NCBI GenBank assembly: GCA_001777915.1
Contig: MFFN01000005.1
Span: 124,001 to 188,000 of the forward strand
Reading direction: 5' to 3'
From: Candidatus Edwardsbacteria bacterium RifOxyA12_full_54_48
GTDB taxonomy: Bacteria > Edwardsbacteria > AC1 > EtOH8
Length of the DNA stretch: 64,000 bases
The notes beneath the pieces are model-generated. The model searched no databases. It was not told the origin of the DNA and saw nothing but the letters and a program-made list of their open reading frames with translations. A program made the translations under genes and the position numbers. Numbering within the stretch: position 1 is the first letter of the stretch; each line of letters starts with the position of its first letter. Below are positions 50,877 to 60,234 of the stretch, in pieces.

Positions 50877-50954
50877 TGGGGTGGATGAGGGGATTCGAAC
50901 CCCCGACCTTCGGATCCACAATCCGACGTTCTAACCAGCTGAACTACATCCACC
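50877..50954 (-). tRNA. tRNA-His (GTG), CCA encoded
   Basis: The anticodon loop TTGTGGA in stem TCGGA/TCCGA gives GTG. The extra G-1 opposite C73 typical of tRNA-His is encoded (5' G then GTGGATG; 3' CATCCAC then C and CCA). T-arm GGGGGTTCGAATCCCC. Confidence 0.95.
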
Positions 50955-51126
50955 ATGCTTGGGAACGGTAAATAGATTATTGGGATCTGGGTGGTATATT
51001 TACATTTTGTTTCTAAGGCTTTTGCGCAACCCACAGAGCATTTTATTGATGTCAATACAGATTCCGATTCTGGTTTCCTAAATTGCAGGGTCAAGATACC
51101 ACAAATCAATTCCCAATTCCCTAAAA

Positions 51127-51203
51127 TGGTACGCCTGACAGGATTCGAACCTGTGACCCTCTGCTTAGAAGGCAGATGCTCTATCCAGCTGAGCTACAGG
51201 CGC
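51127..51203 (-). tRNA. tRNA-Arg (TCT), CCA encoded
   Basis: Acceptor GCGCCTG with CAGGCGT, discriminator A and CCA. Stem TCTGC/GCAGA with loop CTTCTAA gives anticodon TCT. T-arm ACAGGTTCGAATCCTGT. Confidence 0.95.
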
Positions 51204-51321
51204 ATTTCTGATAACAGACCAGGGAAATTGGATAATTGAGAAAACAACATCGACCAGAGGATTATTTTCCGGTATCCCCAATCTAATATCTAAAACCTAT
51301 CCTTTACTTCTGGCGTAAAAT

Positions 51322-51398
51322 GGTCGGGGAGAGAGGATTCGAACCTCCGACCCCCTGGTCCCGAACCAGGTGCGCTACCGGGCTGCGCTACTCCCCGA
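51322..51398 (-). tRNA. tRNA-Pro (CGG), CCA encoded
   Basis: Acceptor CGGGGAG with CTCCCCG, discriminator A and CCA. Stem CCTGG/CCAGG with loop TTCGGGA gives anticodon CGG. Confidence 0.95.
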
Positions 51399-51490
51399 CA
51401 TTTATTAAAAACTGAACACTGTAGATTCATTTTGCCCGGTCTCTTCCAGAGCTATCTCAAAATCAGAAATCTATTTCCTGCAATCTAAGC

Positions 51491-51566
51491 TGGTCGGGGT
51501 GCCCAGACTCGAACTGGGGGCTTCTTGCTCCCAAAGCAAGCGCGCTACCAACTGCGCCACACCCCG
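51491..51566 (-). tRNA. tRNA-Pro (TGG), CCA encoded
   Basis: Acceptor CGGGGTG with CACCCCG, discriminator A and CCA. Stem CTTGC/GCAAG with loop TTTGGGA gives anticodon TGG. First tRNA of the cluster in the direction of transcription. Confidence 0.95.
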
Positions 51567-51587
51567 TAGCACCTTCAGCAAACAGTA

Positions 51588-51617
51588 ATTATATTATACC
51601 AAAGGTTGATATGTCAA
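51588..51617 (-). promoter_or_regulatory. Promoter of the tRNA cluster
   Basis: Minus-strand TTGACA (51617-51612), 18-nt spacer, TATAAT (51593-51588); a second, overlapping TATAAT (51598-51593) has a spacer of only 13. Confidence 0.65.
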
Positions 51618-51630
51618 GCTAAGTTTTAGG

Positions 51631-52230
51631 TCAGCCCAGGGAGCTCAAGCCGTTGATCAGAGCCCGCATCTTTTTCAGGGCCTGGGAGCGGTGGCTGATC
51701 CGGTTCTTTTCCGGGGGATCCAGCTGGGCAAAGGTCTTATCAAACCCGGCCGGAAGGAAAATGGGGTCGTAGCCAAAACCGTTGCTGCCGAGGGGTTTTG
51801 TGGTTATCGTTCCTTCGATCTCGCCCCGGGTAAAAAAAGCCCGGTTATTGTTTCCCACCAAGCACAGGACACAGACGAAGCGGGCGGTCCTTTTTTCGGA
51901 CGGGACCTGTTTCATCAGCTCCAGCACCTTCATCCAGTTACCCCGGGAACCGGCCTCCGGCCCGGCAAAGCGGGCGGAAAGGATTCCGGGCTGGCCATTC
52001 AGAGCATCTATCATCAGGCCGGAATCGTCAGCCAAAGCCCAAAGGCCGCTGTAATAGGCCGCCTGGCTGGCTTTGATCATGGCATTGTCATCGAAGGTCC
52101 GGCCGGTCTCCTCGGCCTCCGGACAGTCGGGAAAATCATCCAATCCGACGAAGCGGGTGTCGGGCAGGTCCAATATCTCCGAGATCTCTCGGACCTTGTC
52201 ATTGTTTCTGGTGGCGATTAAAATATCCAT
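51631..52230 (-). CDS. rdgB: RdgB/HAM1-family non-canonical purine NTP pyrophosphatase
   Basis: 199 aa from the ATG at 52230, where the protein begins MDILIATRNNDKVREISE, the conserved nucleotide-binding start. Upstream in-frame codons overlap a plus-strand promoter and are rejected. Other signatures are ETGRTFDDNAMIKASQAA, ADDSGLMIDALNGQPGILSARFAG and GSNGFGYDPIFLP. It hydrolyses dITP, XTP and dHAPTP to prevent misincorporation. It sits upstream of the tRNA cluster on the same strand, but the tRNAs have their own promoter. Confidence 0.95.
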   Translation of the reverse strand: MDILIATRNNDKVREISEILDLPDTRFVGLDDFPDCPEAEETGRTFDDNAMIKASQAAYYSGLWALADDSGLMIDALNGQPGILSARFAGPEAGSRGNWMKVLELMKQVPSEKRTARFVCVLCLVGNNNRAFFTRGEIEGTITTKPLGSNGFGYDPIFLPAGFDKTFAQLDPPEKNRISHRSQALKKMRALINGLSSLG

Positions 52231-52278
52231 ACAGGAGAATGATACCAAATTAAGGGGGGAAAATGCAAACCTTTTTGC

Positions 52279-52308
52279 TTGACTTTTAACCGATATATAC
52301 ACTATCAT
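52279..52308 (+). promoter_or_regulatory. Promoter of the TPR/zinc-ribbon gene pair
   Basis: TTGACT (52279-52284), 18-nt spacer, TATCAT (52303-52308). Start point near 52315 gives a leader of about 55 nt if translation begins at 52370. Confidence 0.5.
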
Positions 52309-52369
52309 TAAAAAAGCCTGCTACATGACATTTTTGGCAACGATCGTACTTAAATTACAACAATCGAGA

Positions 52370-54289
52370 ATGCGAAGACAACTATTAATATTTACCGCAC
52401 TTTTGCTAATGTCCGGTCTATGCTATAGCCAGAAAGATAGCCTGGAGATAGCCCCAGCTTCCGGTGGGCCGACCGTGGCTGCCGACACTGCCGCCTGGGC
52501 CGATCTAATGCAATGGCAGGAGTGGCGGCAAAGAAGCCTGGACTACCAGCATCAAGGGATGCCGGAGGAGGCCTTGGCCGCCGCCGAGTCCTCATTGATC
52601 CGTAGCCGGGCGCTAGGATTGGACCTTCCCGTGGTCGGGGCCTATTGGGGAGATATAACCCGCCAAGCCCTGAAGGATAAAGACTGGGAAGGGGCGCAAA
52701 AATATTCCCGGCTGGCCCTGTTGGCCGATCAGTACTCCTTTAAAAACAATATCTACCATTTCCAGGCCAACTGCCACATTAGCGGAGTTGCATCGGCCCT
52801 GGGGCAGTTCATCCAGACCATCAACGGCTACCGGCAGGATTTCCGCTATAGATACCGGGCATTATGGCTGGGGATATTTGGACTCTCGCTGGCCCTGATG
52901 GCGGGAGGCCTGTTCTTCCTGCTGTTGCTGGCGGCAAAATACCTTCCCTACCTGTTTCACCTGCTCTCCGACCTGCTCCCTAAAAGTTGGCCTTATTTCG
53001 GGCGGATATTCCTGGCAGTATCGGTGGGCATCGGCTTATTAGTGATCATAGCCGGATTCAGTCTGGCCTTGGCCGTAATCCTCCCGGCTGGAGCGGTCAT
53101 CGCCATGGGAAGGACCCGGGAGAAAGTAATGTTCTGGATCACCATGGCCCTGATCGGCTGTTCGGCAGCCGGCTTCAACCTGATTCACCAGTTCTTCAAC
53201 GTCAGCGATCGGGGGCGGGTTGAAGCCCTGGCGGTGGCCAATACCTCGGAGTGGAACAACGGGCTGGTTCAGGACCTGGCCGGTCAGCAACAGTTGGATC
53301 CTTCGGATCTGAAGCCGATATACGCTCTATCCCTGATGGAGAAGAACCGGGGGAAACTTGACCGGGCCCAGACTTATCTGAAGGCCATTATCGAAGCATC
53401 GGGGAACAACCCCGCCGCCCTGAATAATCTGGGTAATATTTATTTTTTCAAAGGGCAGTTCGACAGCGCGGCCTCGTTCTACCGCCTAGCCATCGAAGCC
53501 GACCAGGATCTAGCGGAGGCCCATTACAATCTGGGGCAGGTGCATTTCAAGGCCATCGATTTCAACCAGGCCCGGGAGGAACTGGAGAGGGCCGCCTCAC
53601 TGGCCCCGGCCAGAATGGAAAGCCGGAGCCGGGAGTCGGGCGGCAATATGGTGATGGATTCCCAGCTTGGCTTGGAACTGCTGTGGCCGGAAGTGTGGCG
53701 GGGATGGAACCCATTTGCTTCATTTGATGCGGCGGAGTTCGCCAGCCTCACCCAGCTGAATCTCTGGCTGTCTTTGTGGGCTTGGCTGGGGCTGGTGGCT
53801 CTGATCACCACATGGCAGATCCTGGTAAAGGATAGCCTAACGGTCCGCAACTGCTGGCTATGCGGACGGTATATCTGCGACCGATGCCAATCCCCGGCCC
53901 AGGACGGAAACCTGTATTGTCAGGAATGCCACAACCAGGTGTTTTCCATTCAGTCGCAGGAGCTGCAGCAAAAGGCGGCGGAGGTGCTCTCCCGCCAGGC
54001 CGTAAAGAGGGAGCGGACGATCTCCGGACTGGCAAACTTTTTCCTGCCGGGCTTCTCATATGTGATGGGGGGAAGAGTCATAAAGGGATTGCTTCTTTCC
54101 CTATCCCTGGGAATGCTGTACGCCGGCCTGATGTTGTTCATCTCTCCCTGGATAGCGGCCCGGCTGGATTTTCCGGCGACGGATGGTTTTTATTGGGCCG
54201 CCGGAGTCATCCTGGCGGTATTATATCTCATCTCCTGGGCGGGCTATATTCATCTGTTCAGAAACCAAGGAGCGCCAGATGCCGCTTGA
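52370..54289 (+). CDS. TPR protein with membrane helices and a cytoplasmic zinc ribbon, family not named
   Basis: 639 aa if the ATG at 52370 is used (an ATG at 52325 adds 15 residues but leaves almost no leader). Signal peptide-like start, TPR-like helices (about residues 45-135), three or four membrane helices (about 160-275), a second TPR block (about 310-415: ALNNLGNIYFFKGQFDSAASFYRLAI, AHYNLGQVHFKA), a helix near 470-490, then a Cys-rich ribbon CWLCGRYICDRCQ...YCQEC at about 500-525 (CxxC pairs), and a last helix pair at 560-630. The arrangement suggests a membrane scaffold that joins TPRs to a metal site. It overlaps the DUF4388 gene by 11 nt. No function is claimed. Confidence 0.75.
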   Translation: MRRQLLIFTALLLMSGLCYSQKDSLEIAPASGGPTVAADTAAWADLMQWQEWRQRSLDYQHQGMPEEALAAAESSLIRSRALGLDLPVVGAYWGDITRQALKDKDWEGAQKYSRLALLADQYSFKNNIYHFQANCHISGVASALGQFIQTINGYRQDFRYRYRALWLGIFGLSLALMAGGLFFLLLLAAKYLPYLFHLLSDLLPKSWPYFGRIFLAVSVGIGLLVIIAGFSLALAVILPAGAVIAMGRTREKVMFWITMALIGCSAAGFNLIHQFFNVSDRGRVEALAVANTSEWNNGLVQDLAGQQQLDPSDLKPIYALSLMEKNRGKLDRAQTYLKAIIEASGNNPAALNNLGNIYFFKGQFDSAASFYRLAIEADQDLAEAHYNLGQVHFKAIDFNQAREELERAASLAPARMESRSRESGGNMVMDSQLGLELLWPEVWRGWNPFASFDAAEFASLTQLNLWLSLWAWLGLVALITTWQILVKDSLTVRNCWLCGRYICDRCQSPAQDGNLYCQECHNQVFSIQSQELQQKAAEVLSRQAVKRERTISGLANFFLPGFSYVMGGRVIKGLLLSLSLGMLYAGLMLFISPWIAARLDFPATDGFYWAAGVILAVLYLISWAGYIHLFRNQGAPDAA

Positions 54290-55337
54290 AGGTAATGTAA
54301 AAGAGTTCGGTCTGGCGGATGTTCTGCAGTTCATTGCCGGCAACCAGAAGGCCGGGGTGCTACAGCTGACATCAAAAAACGACAAAGCCTCCATCGCCTT
54401 CGATCACGGCAAGATCACCGGGGCGGTATACGGACGCCAGGGCCGCCAAGACCAGCTACAGAACTATCTGCTGAGGTCCAAAAAGGCGCAACAGGGAAAA
54501 ATGGAATCCATCCTGAAGATACAGGTTGACACCGGGATCCCACTGGGGGAACTGCTTCTGAAGGAGGGGCTGATGACCCAGGAGGAGATAGACGATCTGG
54601 TGATCTTCAAGATCCAGGAGGTGCTGGACGAGGTCTTCACCTGGAGCGATGCCCGTTACAAGTTCAATCCCGAGGAGAGACTGTATCAGAACAGCCGATC
54701 CCAGGTGGCCGTCCCGGCCGAATCGTTGCTGCTGGAAACTTTAAGGCGCAAGGATGAATGGCCGGCCATTGCCAAGACCCTGCCCTCCGACGGCGTCATC
54801 CTGAAAAAGAGCCAGGATACGGTCACCGGTCTGGAGATTTCAACCGATATTCAGCAGATATTCGAAATGATAGACGGCTCCAGGACCATCAGCCAGATGA
54901 TAGGGGAGACCTATCTGGGCCGTTTCCGGACCTTCAATGCGGTCTATAATCTGCTGCTGTCGGGAACGGTGGAGATAATCCATACCCCGGAGCCAGAGGC
55001 AAAGGTGGCCGAAAGGCAGGCTAAAAAAACGGCCAGTGCAACCGGCAAGATCATAACAGCGGCCGCTGTGCTGCTGGGATTGGCAGTTTTGGGCGGGGCG
55101 GGCTTCGGAGCCCACCGGATCAATCTGCTGACAGCAAAAAAAAATAACCTGATACAGCGGGAGGCTGTCAGGGCCAGGATGGGTTGGCTGAAAAACAGGA
55201 TCGATGTTTATTATATGCTCAATGGCAGTTATCCGGCCAGTCTTAATGATATAACCGGCGACCGGAAAATGATTGCTTCATTCAACTACCATAGAAACGA
55301 AGAGGAGGCCGGTTATCGGCTGGAGGCCAGGCAATAG
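54279..55337 (+). CDS. DUF4388-domain protein with transmembrane segment
   Basis: 352 aa from ATG 54279 with AAGGAG 6 nt upstream; the family start MPLEGNVKEFGLADVLQFI confirms it. A DUF4388 (PATAN-like) domain covers residues 1-90, including AGNQKAGVLQL and IAFDHGKITGAVYG; a GspE-N-like segment (GIPLGELLLKEGLMTQEEIDDL) follows at about 87-130, then a wHTH-like part, a membrane helix (about 257-278) and a C-terminal part with NRIDVYYMLNGSYPASLNDI resembling pilin/pseudopilin heads. DUF4388 proteins are linked to gliding motility and polar signalling in myxobacteria. Its start overlaps the TPR gene, so the two are translationally coupled. Confidence 0.8.
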   Translation: MPLEGNVKEFGLADVLQFIAGNQKAGVLQLTSKNDKASIAFDHGKITGAVYGRQGRQDQLQNYLLRSKKAQQGKMESILKIQVDTGIPLGELLLKEGLMTQEEIDDLVIFKIQEVLDEVFTWSDARYKFNPEERLYQNSRSQVAVPAESLLLETLRRKDEWPAIAKTLPSDGVILKKSQDTVTGLEISTDIQQIFEMIDGSRTISQMIGETYLGRFRTFNAVYNLLLSGTVEIIHTPEPEAKVAERQAKKTASATGKIITAAAVLLGLAVLGGAGFGAHRINLLTAKKNNLIQREAVRARMGWLKNRIDVYYMLNGSYPASLNDITGDRKMIASFNYHRNEEEAGYRLEARQ

Positions 55338-55347
55338 TTTGAATATA

Positions 55348-55380
55348 AAAAAGCCCTTCCGAATGCTTCGGGAGGGCTTT
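55348..55380 (+). terminator. Terminator after the DUF4388 gene
   Basis: AAAAGCCCTTCCGAA pairs with TTCGGGAGGGCTTTT (one G-U) across a 3-nt loop, 10 nt past the stop codon; it may serve the convergent uridine-kinase-like gene too. Confidence 0.75.
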
Positions 55381-55397
55381 TGCGTTGCCGAATTTGA

Positions 55398-57056
55398 TCA
55401 ATATTCAAAAGTGCTGCCGCCAATGAATTCGCGCAATATAGAGGTGTGGGGCACCTCGTCGGCGAACACCGGCACGAACATCCTTACAAAATGCAGCAAG
55501 CGGTAGGCCTCGCCGAAGCTCTCATCGTCGGTGGGCACCTCCAGCAAAAAACGCTCGGCATACATTCTCAGCACCGACGGCTCGTATACCAAGGTGGAAT
55601 TGAACATTACATCGGCCTCCTCCTGGAAGGGGAAAATATTGTGCTCCTCGCCCCGCTGCACCGAGGGCCACACCTTAAGGGTGTGGGCGGCGCTGTAGCC
55701 CCGGAACTTGCGGTCGCGGACTATCCTCCGCAACAGCCGGACATCCGAGGTCATGATCCGGTTATGGTCATCCAGACACAGCTGGGTCAGGGCGCTGATA
55801 TAGACCTTTAGCTTGTTCTCCCGGGGCACCGACTGGGTGAGCTTCTGGTTCAAACCGTGAATGCCCTCCACCAGCAGGATGTCGTTGGCCTCCAGCTTCA
55901 GGCTGACGGTCCTTTCGTCCCGGGTCCCGGTGTGAAAATTGTAGATCGGGGTGGCCACCTCCCGGCCATTCAGCAGTTCGTTCATCTGCTGGTTGAACAG
56001 TTCCAGATCCACCGCCCGCAGGGACTCGAAATCGGGCTTGCCGTCGTCGCCCAGCGGGGTCTGGGCCCGCCCCAGGAAGTAATTGTCGGTGGACAGGGCG
56101 ATGGGCCTCAGGCCGTTGACCTTGAGCTGGATCATCAGTCTTTTGCTGAAGGTGGTTTTGCCGGAGGAGGATGGCCCGGCGATCAGCACCAGCTTCACTT
56201 TGTCACGCTGGGAGGTGATGATGTCGGCGATCTGGGCGATGCGCTTTTCGTGAAAGCCCTCGGATATCCGGATCAGGTTGCCGATCTCCTTGGTCAGGCA
56301 GATCTCATTAAGCTCGCCCACGTTGGTGACCCCCAGGATCTTGTTCCATTCCTTGGTCTCTTTGTGGATATTGAACAGCTTGGTCTGGGGAGAGAGGTCG
56401 GGGATCCTCTCCGGGTTCTTGGATTGGGGAAAGCGCAGCAGAAAACCGGGGGCGTAAAGGGCCAGTTCAAAGCGGTCGATAAACCCGGTGGTGGGCGTGA
56501 CCGGTCCGTGCTGGATGTCCTTGAACACCCCGCAGCCGATAAGCTTGGCCTCTGTCAGGCGGGTGGTGGTCAGAAGTTTTATCTTGTCGTGATAGCCCTC
56601 GGCGTCGAAATATTCCTTGGCCTCTTCGATGGATATGGATTCCCTTACAAAGGGCCGGCCCTCGGACACAATCTGTCTCATCCGGGTCTCGATGTTGTTC
56701 AATATCTCCTGGTCGATGGGCTTATCGGATACAAAATCAAAATAATAGCCGTTGGCCAGCGACTGGCCCACGATAATCCGGGCCTCGGGATAAAGCTCCT
56801 CCACCGCCTCATACAATATCAAACAGGCCGTCCGCCGATAGACCGCCAGGCCCTCGCGGTCGGTGTAAAACACCGGGGTCAGACGACAATTGGCGTGCAA
56901 CACGGCGTCCAGGCTGACCAGGTTCTGGTTGATCTTAGCGGCCAGCAATTTTCCGGCGTTCGGAGGATAGCGCTTGAACAAGCTATGGACCTGCTCCCCA
57001 GCCTTGGCCGGCAAACGCTGTCCGTCCATCAAAACTTCGATAGGTTTGTGCCCCAT
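55398..57056 (-). CDS. TGS-domain nucleoside (uridine) kinase fusion
   Basis: 552 aa. Residues 1-65 resemble a TGS domain (IEVLMDGQRLPAKAG), residues about 75-200 a threonyl/alanyl-tRNA synthetase second additional domain (YPEARIIVGQSLANGYYFDF), and residues about 285-500 a uridine kinase/phosphoribulokinase P-loop domain with GPSSSGKTT at residues 294-302, STDNYFL, LLVEGIHGLN and a C-terminal helical part. This ThrRS-N-like plus Udk architecture is known from thermophiles and anaerobes; its natural substrate is not certain. It has its own promoter (57121-57149). Divergent from asnS. Confidence 0.88.
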   Translation of the reverse strand: MGHKPIEVLMDGQRLPAKAGEQVHSLFKRYPPNAGKLLAAKINQNLVSLDAVLHANCRLTPVFYTDREGLAVYRRTACLILYEAVEELYPEARIIVGQSLANGYYFDFVSDKPIDQEILNNIETRMRQIVSEGRPFVRESISIEEAKEYFDAEGYHDKIKLLTTTRLTEAKLIGCGVFKDIQHGPVTPTTGFIDRFELALYAPGFLLRFPQSKNPERIPDLSPQTKLFNIHKETKEWNKILGVTNVGELNEICLTKEIGNLIRISEGFHEKRIAQIADIITSQRDKVKLVLIAGPSSSGKTTFSKRLMIQLKVNGLRPIALSTDNYFLGRAQTPLGDDGKPDFESLRAVDLELFNQQMNELLNGREVATPIYNFHTGTRDERTVSLKLEANDILLVEGIHGLNQKLTQSVPRENKLKVYISALTQLCLDDHNRIMTSDVRLLRRIVRDRKFRGYSAAHTLKVWPSVQRGEEHNIFPFQEEADVMFNSTLVYEPSVLRMYAERFLLEVPTDDESFGEAYRLLHFVRMFVPVFADEVPHTSILREFIGGSTFEY

Positions 57057-57120
57057 GATTTATGTCCTTTCTGGCAATTAAAGGCGAAGCCTAAAAAGCT
57101 ACGCCATCAGTGTACGCAAT

Positions 57121-57149
57121 AATGTAGCTTAAAAGTCAGAATATGTCAA
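57121..57149 (-). promoter_or_regulatory. Promoter of the TGS-uridine kinase gene
   Basis: Minus-strand TTGACA (57149-57144), 17-nt spacer, TACATT (57126-57121), about 65 nt upstream of the start codon. Confidence 0.6.
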
Positions 57150-57193
57150 GAGAAAATGAATTATAACACTGCCGCTCAGGCCAGCCTTTTATC

Positions 57194-57222
57194 TTGACTT
57201 GCAGGCTCAAAGTTTGGTAAAT
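57194..57222 (+). promoter_or_regulatory. Weak promoter of asnS
   Basis: TTGACT (57194-57199), 17-nt spacer, GTAAAT (57217-57222); -10 is poor. Start point near 57229 excludes an upstream TTG as start and supports ATG 57259. Confidence 0.45.
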
Positions 57223-57258
57223 TTAACACCTAATCGAAAATATCAATGCAAGGATCAT

Positions 57259-58557
<1,299 letters not shown>

Positions 58558-58613
58558 ACCTAACCCCCACCCCTTCTCAATGTGGGAAGGGGATAGGAGG
58601 CATTAAACAAATA

Positions 58614-58639
58614 TAGGGACATAGCACGCTATGTCCCTA
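58614..58639. repeat. Perfect palindrome after asnS
   Basis: TAGGGACATAGC-AC-GCTATGTCCCTA: 12-bp arms (58614-58625 and 58628-58639) around two bases, in the convergent gap between asnS and the thioredoxin reductase. A second hairpin (CCCCTT/AAGGGG, about 58571-58592) precedes it. It could act as a terminator on either strand or be a member of a dispersed element; the T-run is weak. Confidence 0.5.
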
Positions 58640-58674
58640 CTGGTTTATATTCCGTCCCTTAATTGAAAAATATT

Positions 58675-59661
58675 TTAATTCCTGGCCAGCCATTCATAGG
58701 CACTCAACGCCGCCTTGGCCCCCTCCCCGGCGGCCACCACTATCTGCTTCTCCGGCACGGTGGTGACATCCCCGGCGGCGAACACCCCGCCCCGCGAGGT
58801 CCGGCAGGCGCAGTCCACCATTATCTCGCCACGCTGGTTCATATCCACCAGCCCTTTGAACAGATCGGAATTAGGGATCAATCCTATCTCCACAAAGACG
58901 CCTGACAGCTCTATCTCCCGTTGCTTTACATCATCGGTCGATGATACTCTTATTCCAATCACCGAATCCTTTCCTAATATCTCGGTCACCTTGTGTTCCA
59001 TGATAAACTCAATCTTACCGGATGCTTTTAGCGGCTCCAATAAGACAGGATCGCCCTGCATCTCCGAAGAGATGTTTATCAGGAATATTTTCTGGGCGTA
59101 GCTCATAAGGTCCTGGGCCGCGGTCAGGGCGGAATTCCCACCACCCACCACCGCCACCGTTTTGCCACCGAACAGGGGGGCGTCGCAGGTGGCGCAGAAG
59201 GCCACCCCCTTGCCGATCAGTTCCTTTTCTCCGGGGACGTTCAAATTTCGGTATTTCTTGCCGGTGGCGATTATCAACGACCGGGCGGTGAAATGCGAGC
59301 CGTCCTCCAAGGAGAGCTTATATCCCTGGGCAAGCGGCTCGACCGAAATGATCTTAAACCCCAGGGAAACATCGATGGGGAACTGGGCCACCTGAGATTT
59401 GAACTTCTCGATCAGCTCCTGGCCCTTAATATACTGGAAGCCGGGATAATTCTCCACACCCGAGGTCCACAGTACCTGCCCGCCCAGATCGTGGCTAAGT
59501 AGCACGGTATCGGTCCTCTTGCGGGCGGAGTAGACCGCCGCGGTCAGGCCGGCCGGACCACCGCCCATGATGGCCAGCTGATAGTCCTTGCCAGCCCTGG
59601 CTAGGGGAAAAGCGACCTGGGGAGCCTGGTTCAAAGAGAACGACAGGGATGATAGTTCCAT
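58675..59661 (-). CDS. Thioredoxin reductase-like flavoprotein
   Basis: 328 aa from ATG 59661 (AGGTG at 9 nt); an in-frame ATG at 59682 lacks a ribosome-binding site. FAD motif IMGGGPAGLTAAVYSAR (about 31-47), the redox pair C156-A-T-C159, NAD(P) motif VAVVGGGNSALTAAQDL (about 168-184) and GVFAAGDVTTVPEKQIVVAAGEG are complete. The N-terminal extension of about 25 residues before the FAD domain is longer than usual. It reduces thioredoxin or a glutaredoxin-like partner; no thioredoxin gene lies beside it. Confidence 0.92.
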   Translation of the reverse strand: MELSSLSFSLNQAPQVAFPLARAGKDYQLAIMGGGPAGLTAAVYSARKRTDTVLLSHDLGGQVLWTSGVENYPGFQYIKGQELIEKFKSQVAQFPIDVSLGFKIISVEPLAQGYKLSLEDGSHFTARSLIIATGKKYRNLNVPGEKELIGKGVAFCATCDAPLFGGKTVAVVGGGNSALTAAQDLMSYAQKIFLINISSEMQGDPVLLEPLKASGKIEFIMEHKVTEILGKDSVIGIRVSSTDDVKQREIELSGVFVEIGLIPNSDLFKGLVDMNQRGEIMVDCACRTSRGGVFAAGDVTTVPEKQIVVAAGEGAKAALSAYEWLARN

Positions 59662-59696
59662 AACAGCACCTATATCAAGCATTTATATGCATCACA

Positions 59697-59725
59697 ATGA
59701 TATTATATGCCAGCCCCGATGTCAA
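59697..59725 (-). promoter_or_regulatory. Promoter of the thioredoxin reductase-like gene
   Basis: Minus-strand TTGACA (59725-59720), 17-nt spacer, TATCAT (59702-59697), about 36 nt upstream of the ATG at 59661. An overlapping TATAAT has a spacer of only 12. Confidence 0.55.
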
Positions 59726-59747
59726 TTATAAAATTTAATAAAAATAC

Positions 59748-59776
59748 TTGAATATTGTATCTAAATTTGTTATAAT
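59748..59776 (+). promoter_or_regulatory. Promoter of the secG-rplU-rpmA operon
   Basis: TTGAAT (59748-59753), 17-nt spacer, TATAAT (59771-59776). It overlaps an in-frame TTG at 59748, showing that this TTG cannot be the start codon of secG. Confidence 0.75.
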
Positions 59777-59849
59777 ACAAAACTTAGCGCAAAATCTTAA
59801 TTTAAGATCCGGCGGATATATCTCCGGACTACAGGGAGGTTTACATAAG

Positions 59850-60197
59850 GTGCATACCCTTTTATTGGTGATCCATTTGATAGCCTGCCTGCTGCTGGTC
59901 GGCGTGGTGCTGATGCAGAGCGGCAAAGGCGGGCTGGGCACCGCGCTGGGCGGCGGCGGCGAGACCTTCTTCGGCGGGCGGGGCGCGGCCCCGTTCCTGA
60001 CCCGGGCCACCACCGTCCTGGCCGTGGTATTCATGATAACTTCGCTGTCACTGGCACTGATCTCCGGCAAAGACCGGCGGGCCGCCTCGGCCATAGAGAA
60101 GGCCATGCAGCAGGAACAGAAATCAAACCAACAGCCTGTAAGCAGGCCGGGCGAACTGCCGGCGAATCAAATGCCGGAAGCTCCCTCCGGCAAATAG
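59850..60197 (+). CDS. secG: Preprotein translocase subunit SecG
   Basis: 116 aa from the GTG at 59850, preceded by GGGAGG (59834-59839). Two membrane helices (residues about 3-22 and 50-68) flank VVLMQSGKGGLGTALGGGGETFFGGRGA, the family signature. A charged, Gln/Pro-rich cytoplasmic tail follows. It supports SecYE translocation. It is followed 38 nt later by rplU. Confidence 0.93.
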   Translation: MHTLLLVIHLIACLLLVGVVLMQSGKGGLGTALGGGGETFFGGRGAAPFLTRATTVLAVVFMITSLSLALISGKDRRAASAIEKAMQQEQKSNQQPVSRPGELPANQMPEAPSGK

Positions 60198-60234
60198 CTG
60201 TTTCAATATATCGTATCTTAAGGAGTAACATCAG

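Noticed and set aside
55857-57122. Antisense open frame of 421 codons across the TGS-uridine kinase gene
   Set aside because: The minus-strand protein has a clear Walker A and domain order; the plus-strand frame is Gly/Leu/Gln-rich noise and runs into the udk promoter.
57199-57258. Upstream TTG start for asnS
   Set aside because: It falls in the promoter, and AsnRS begins normally at the ATG 57259 with a ribosome-binding site.
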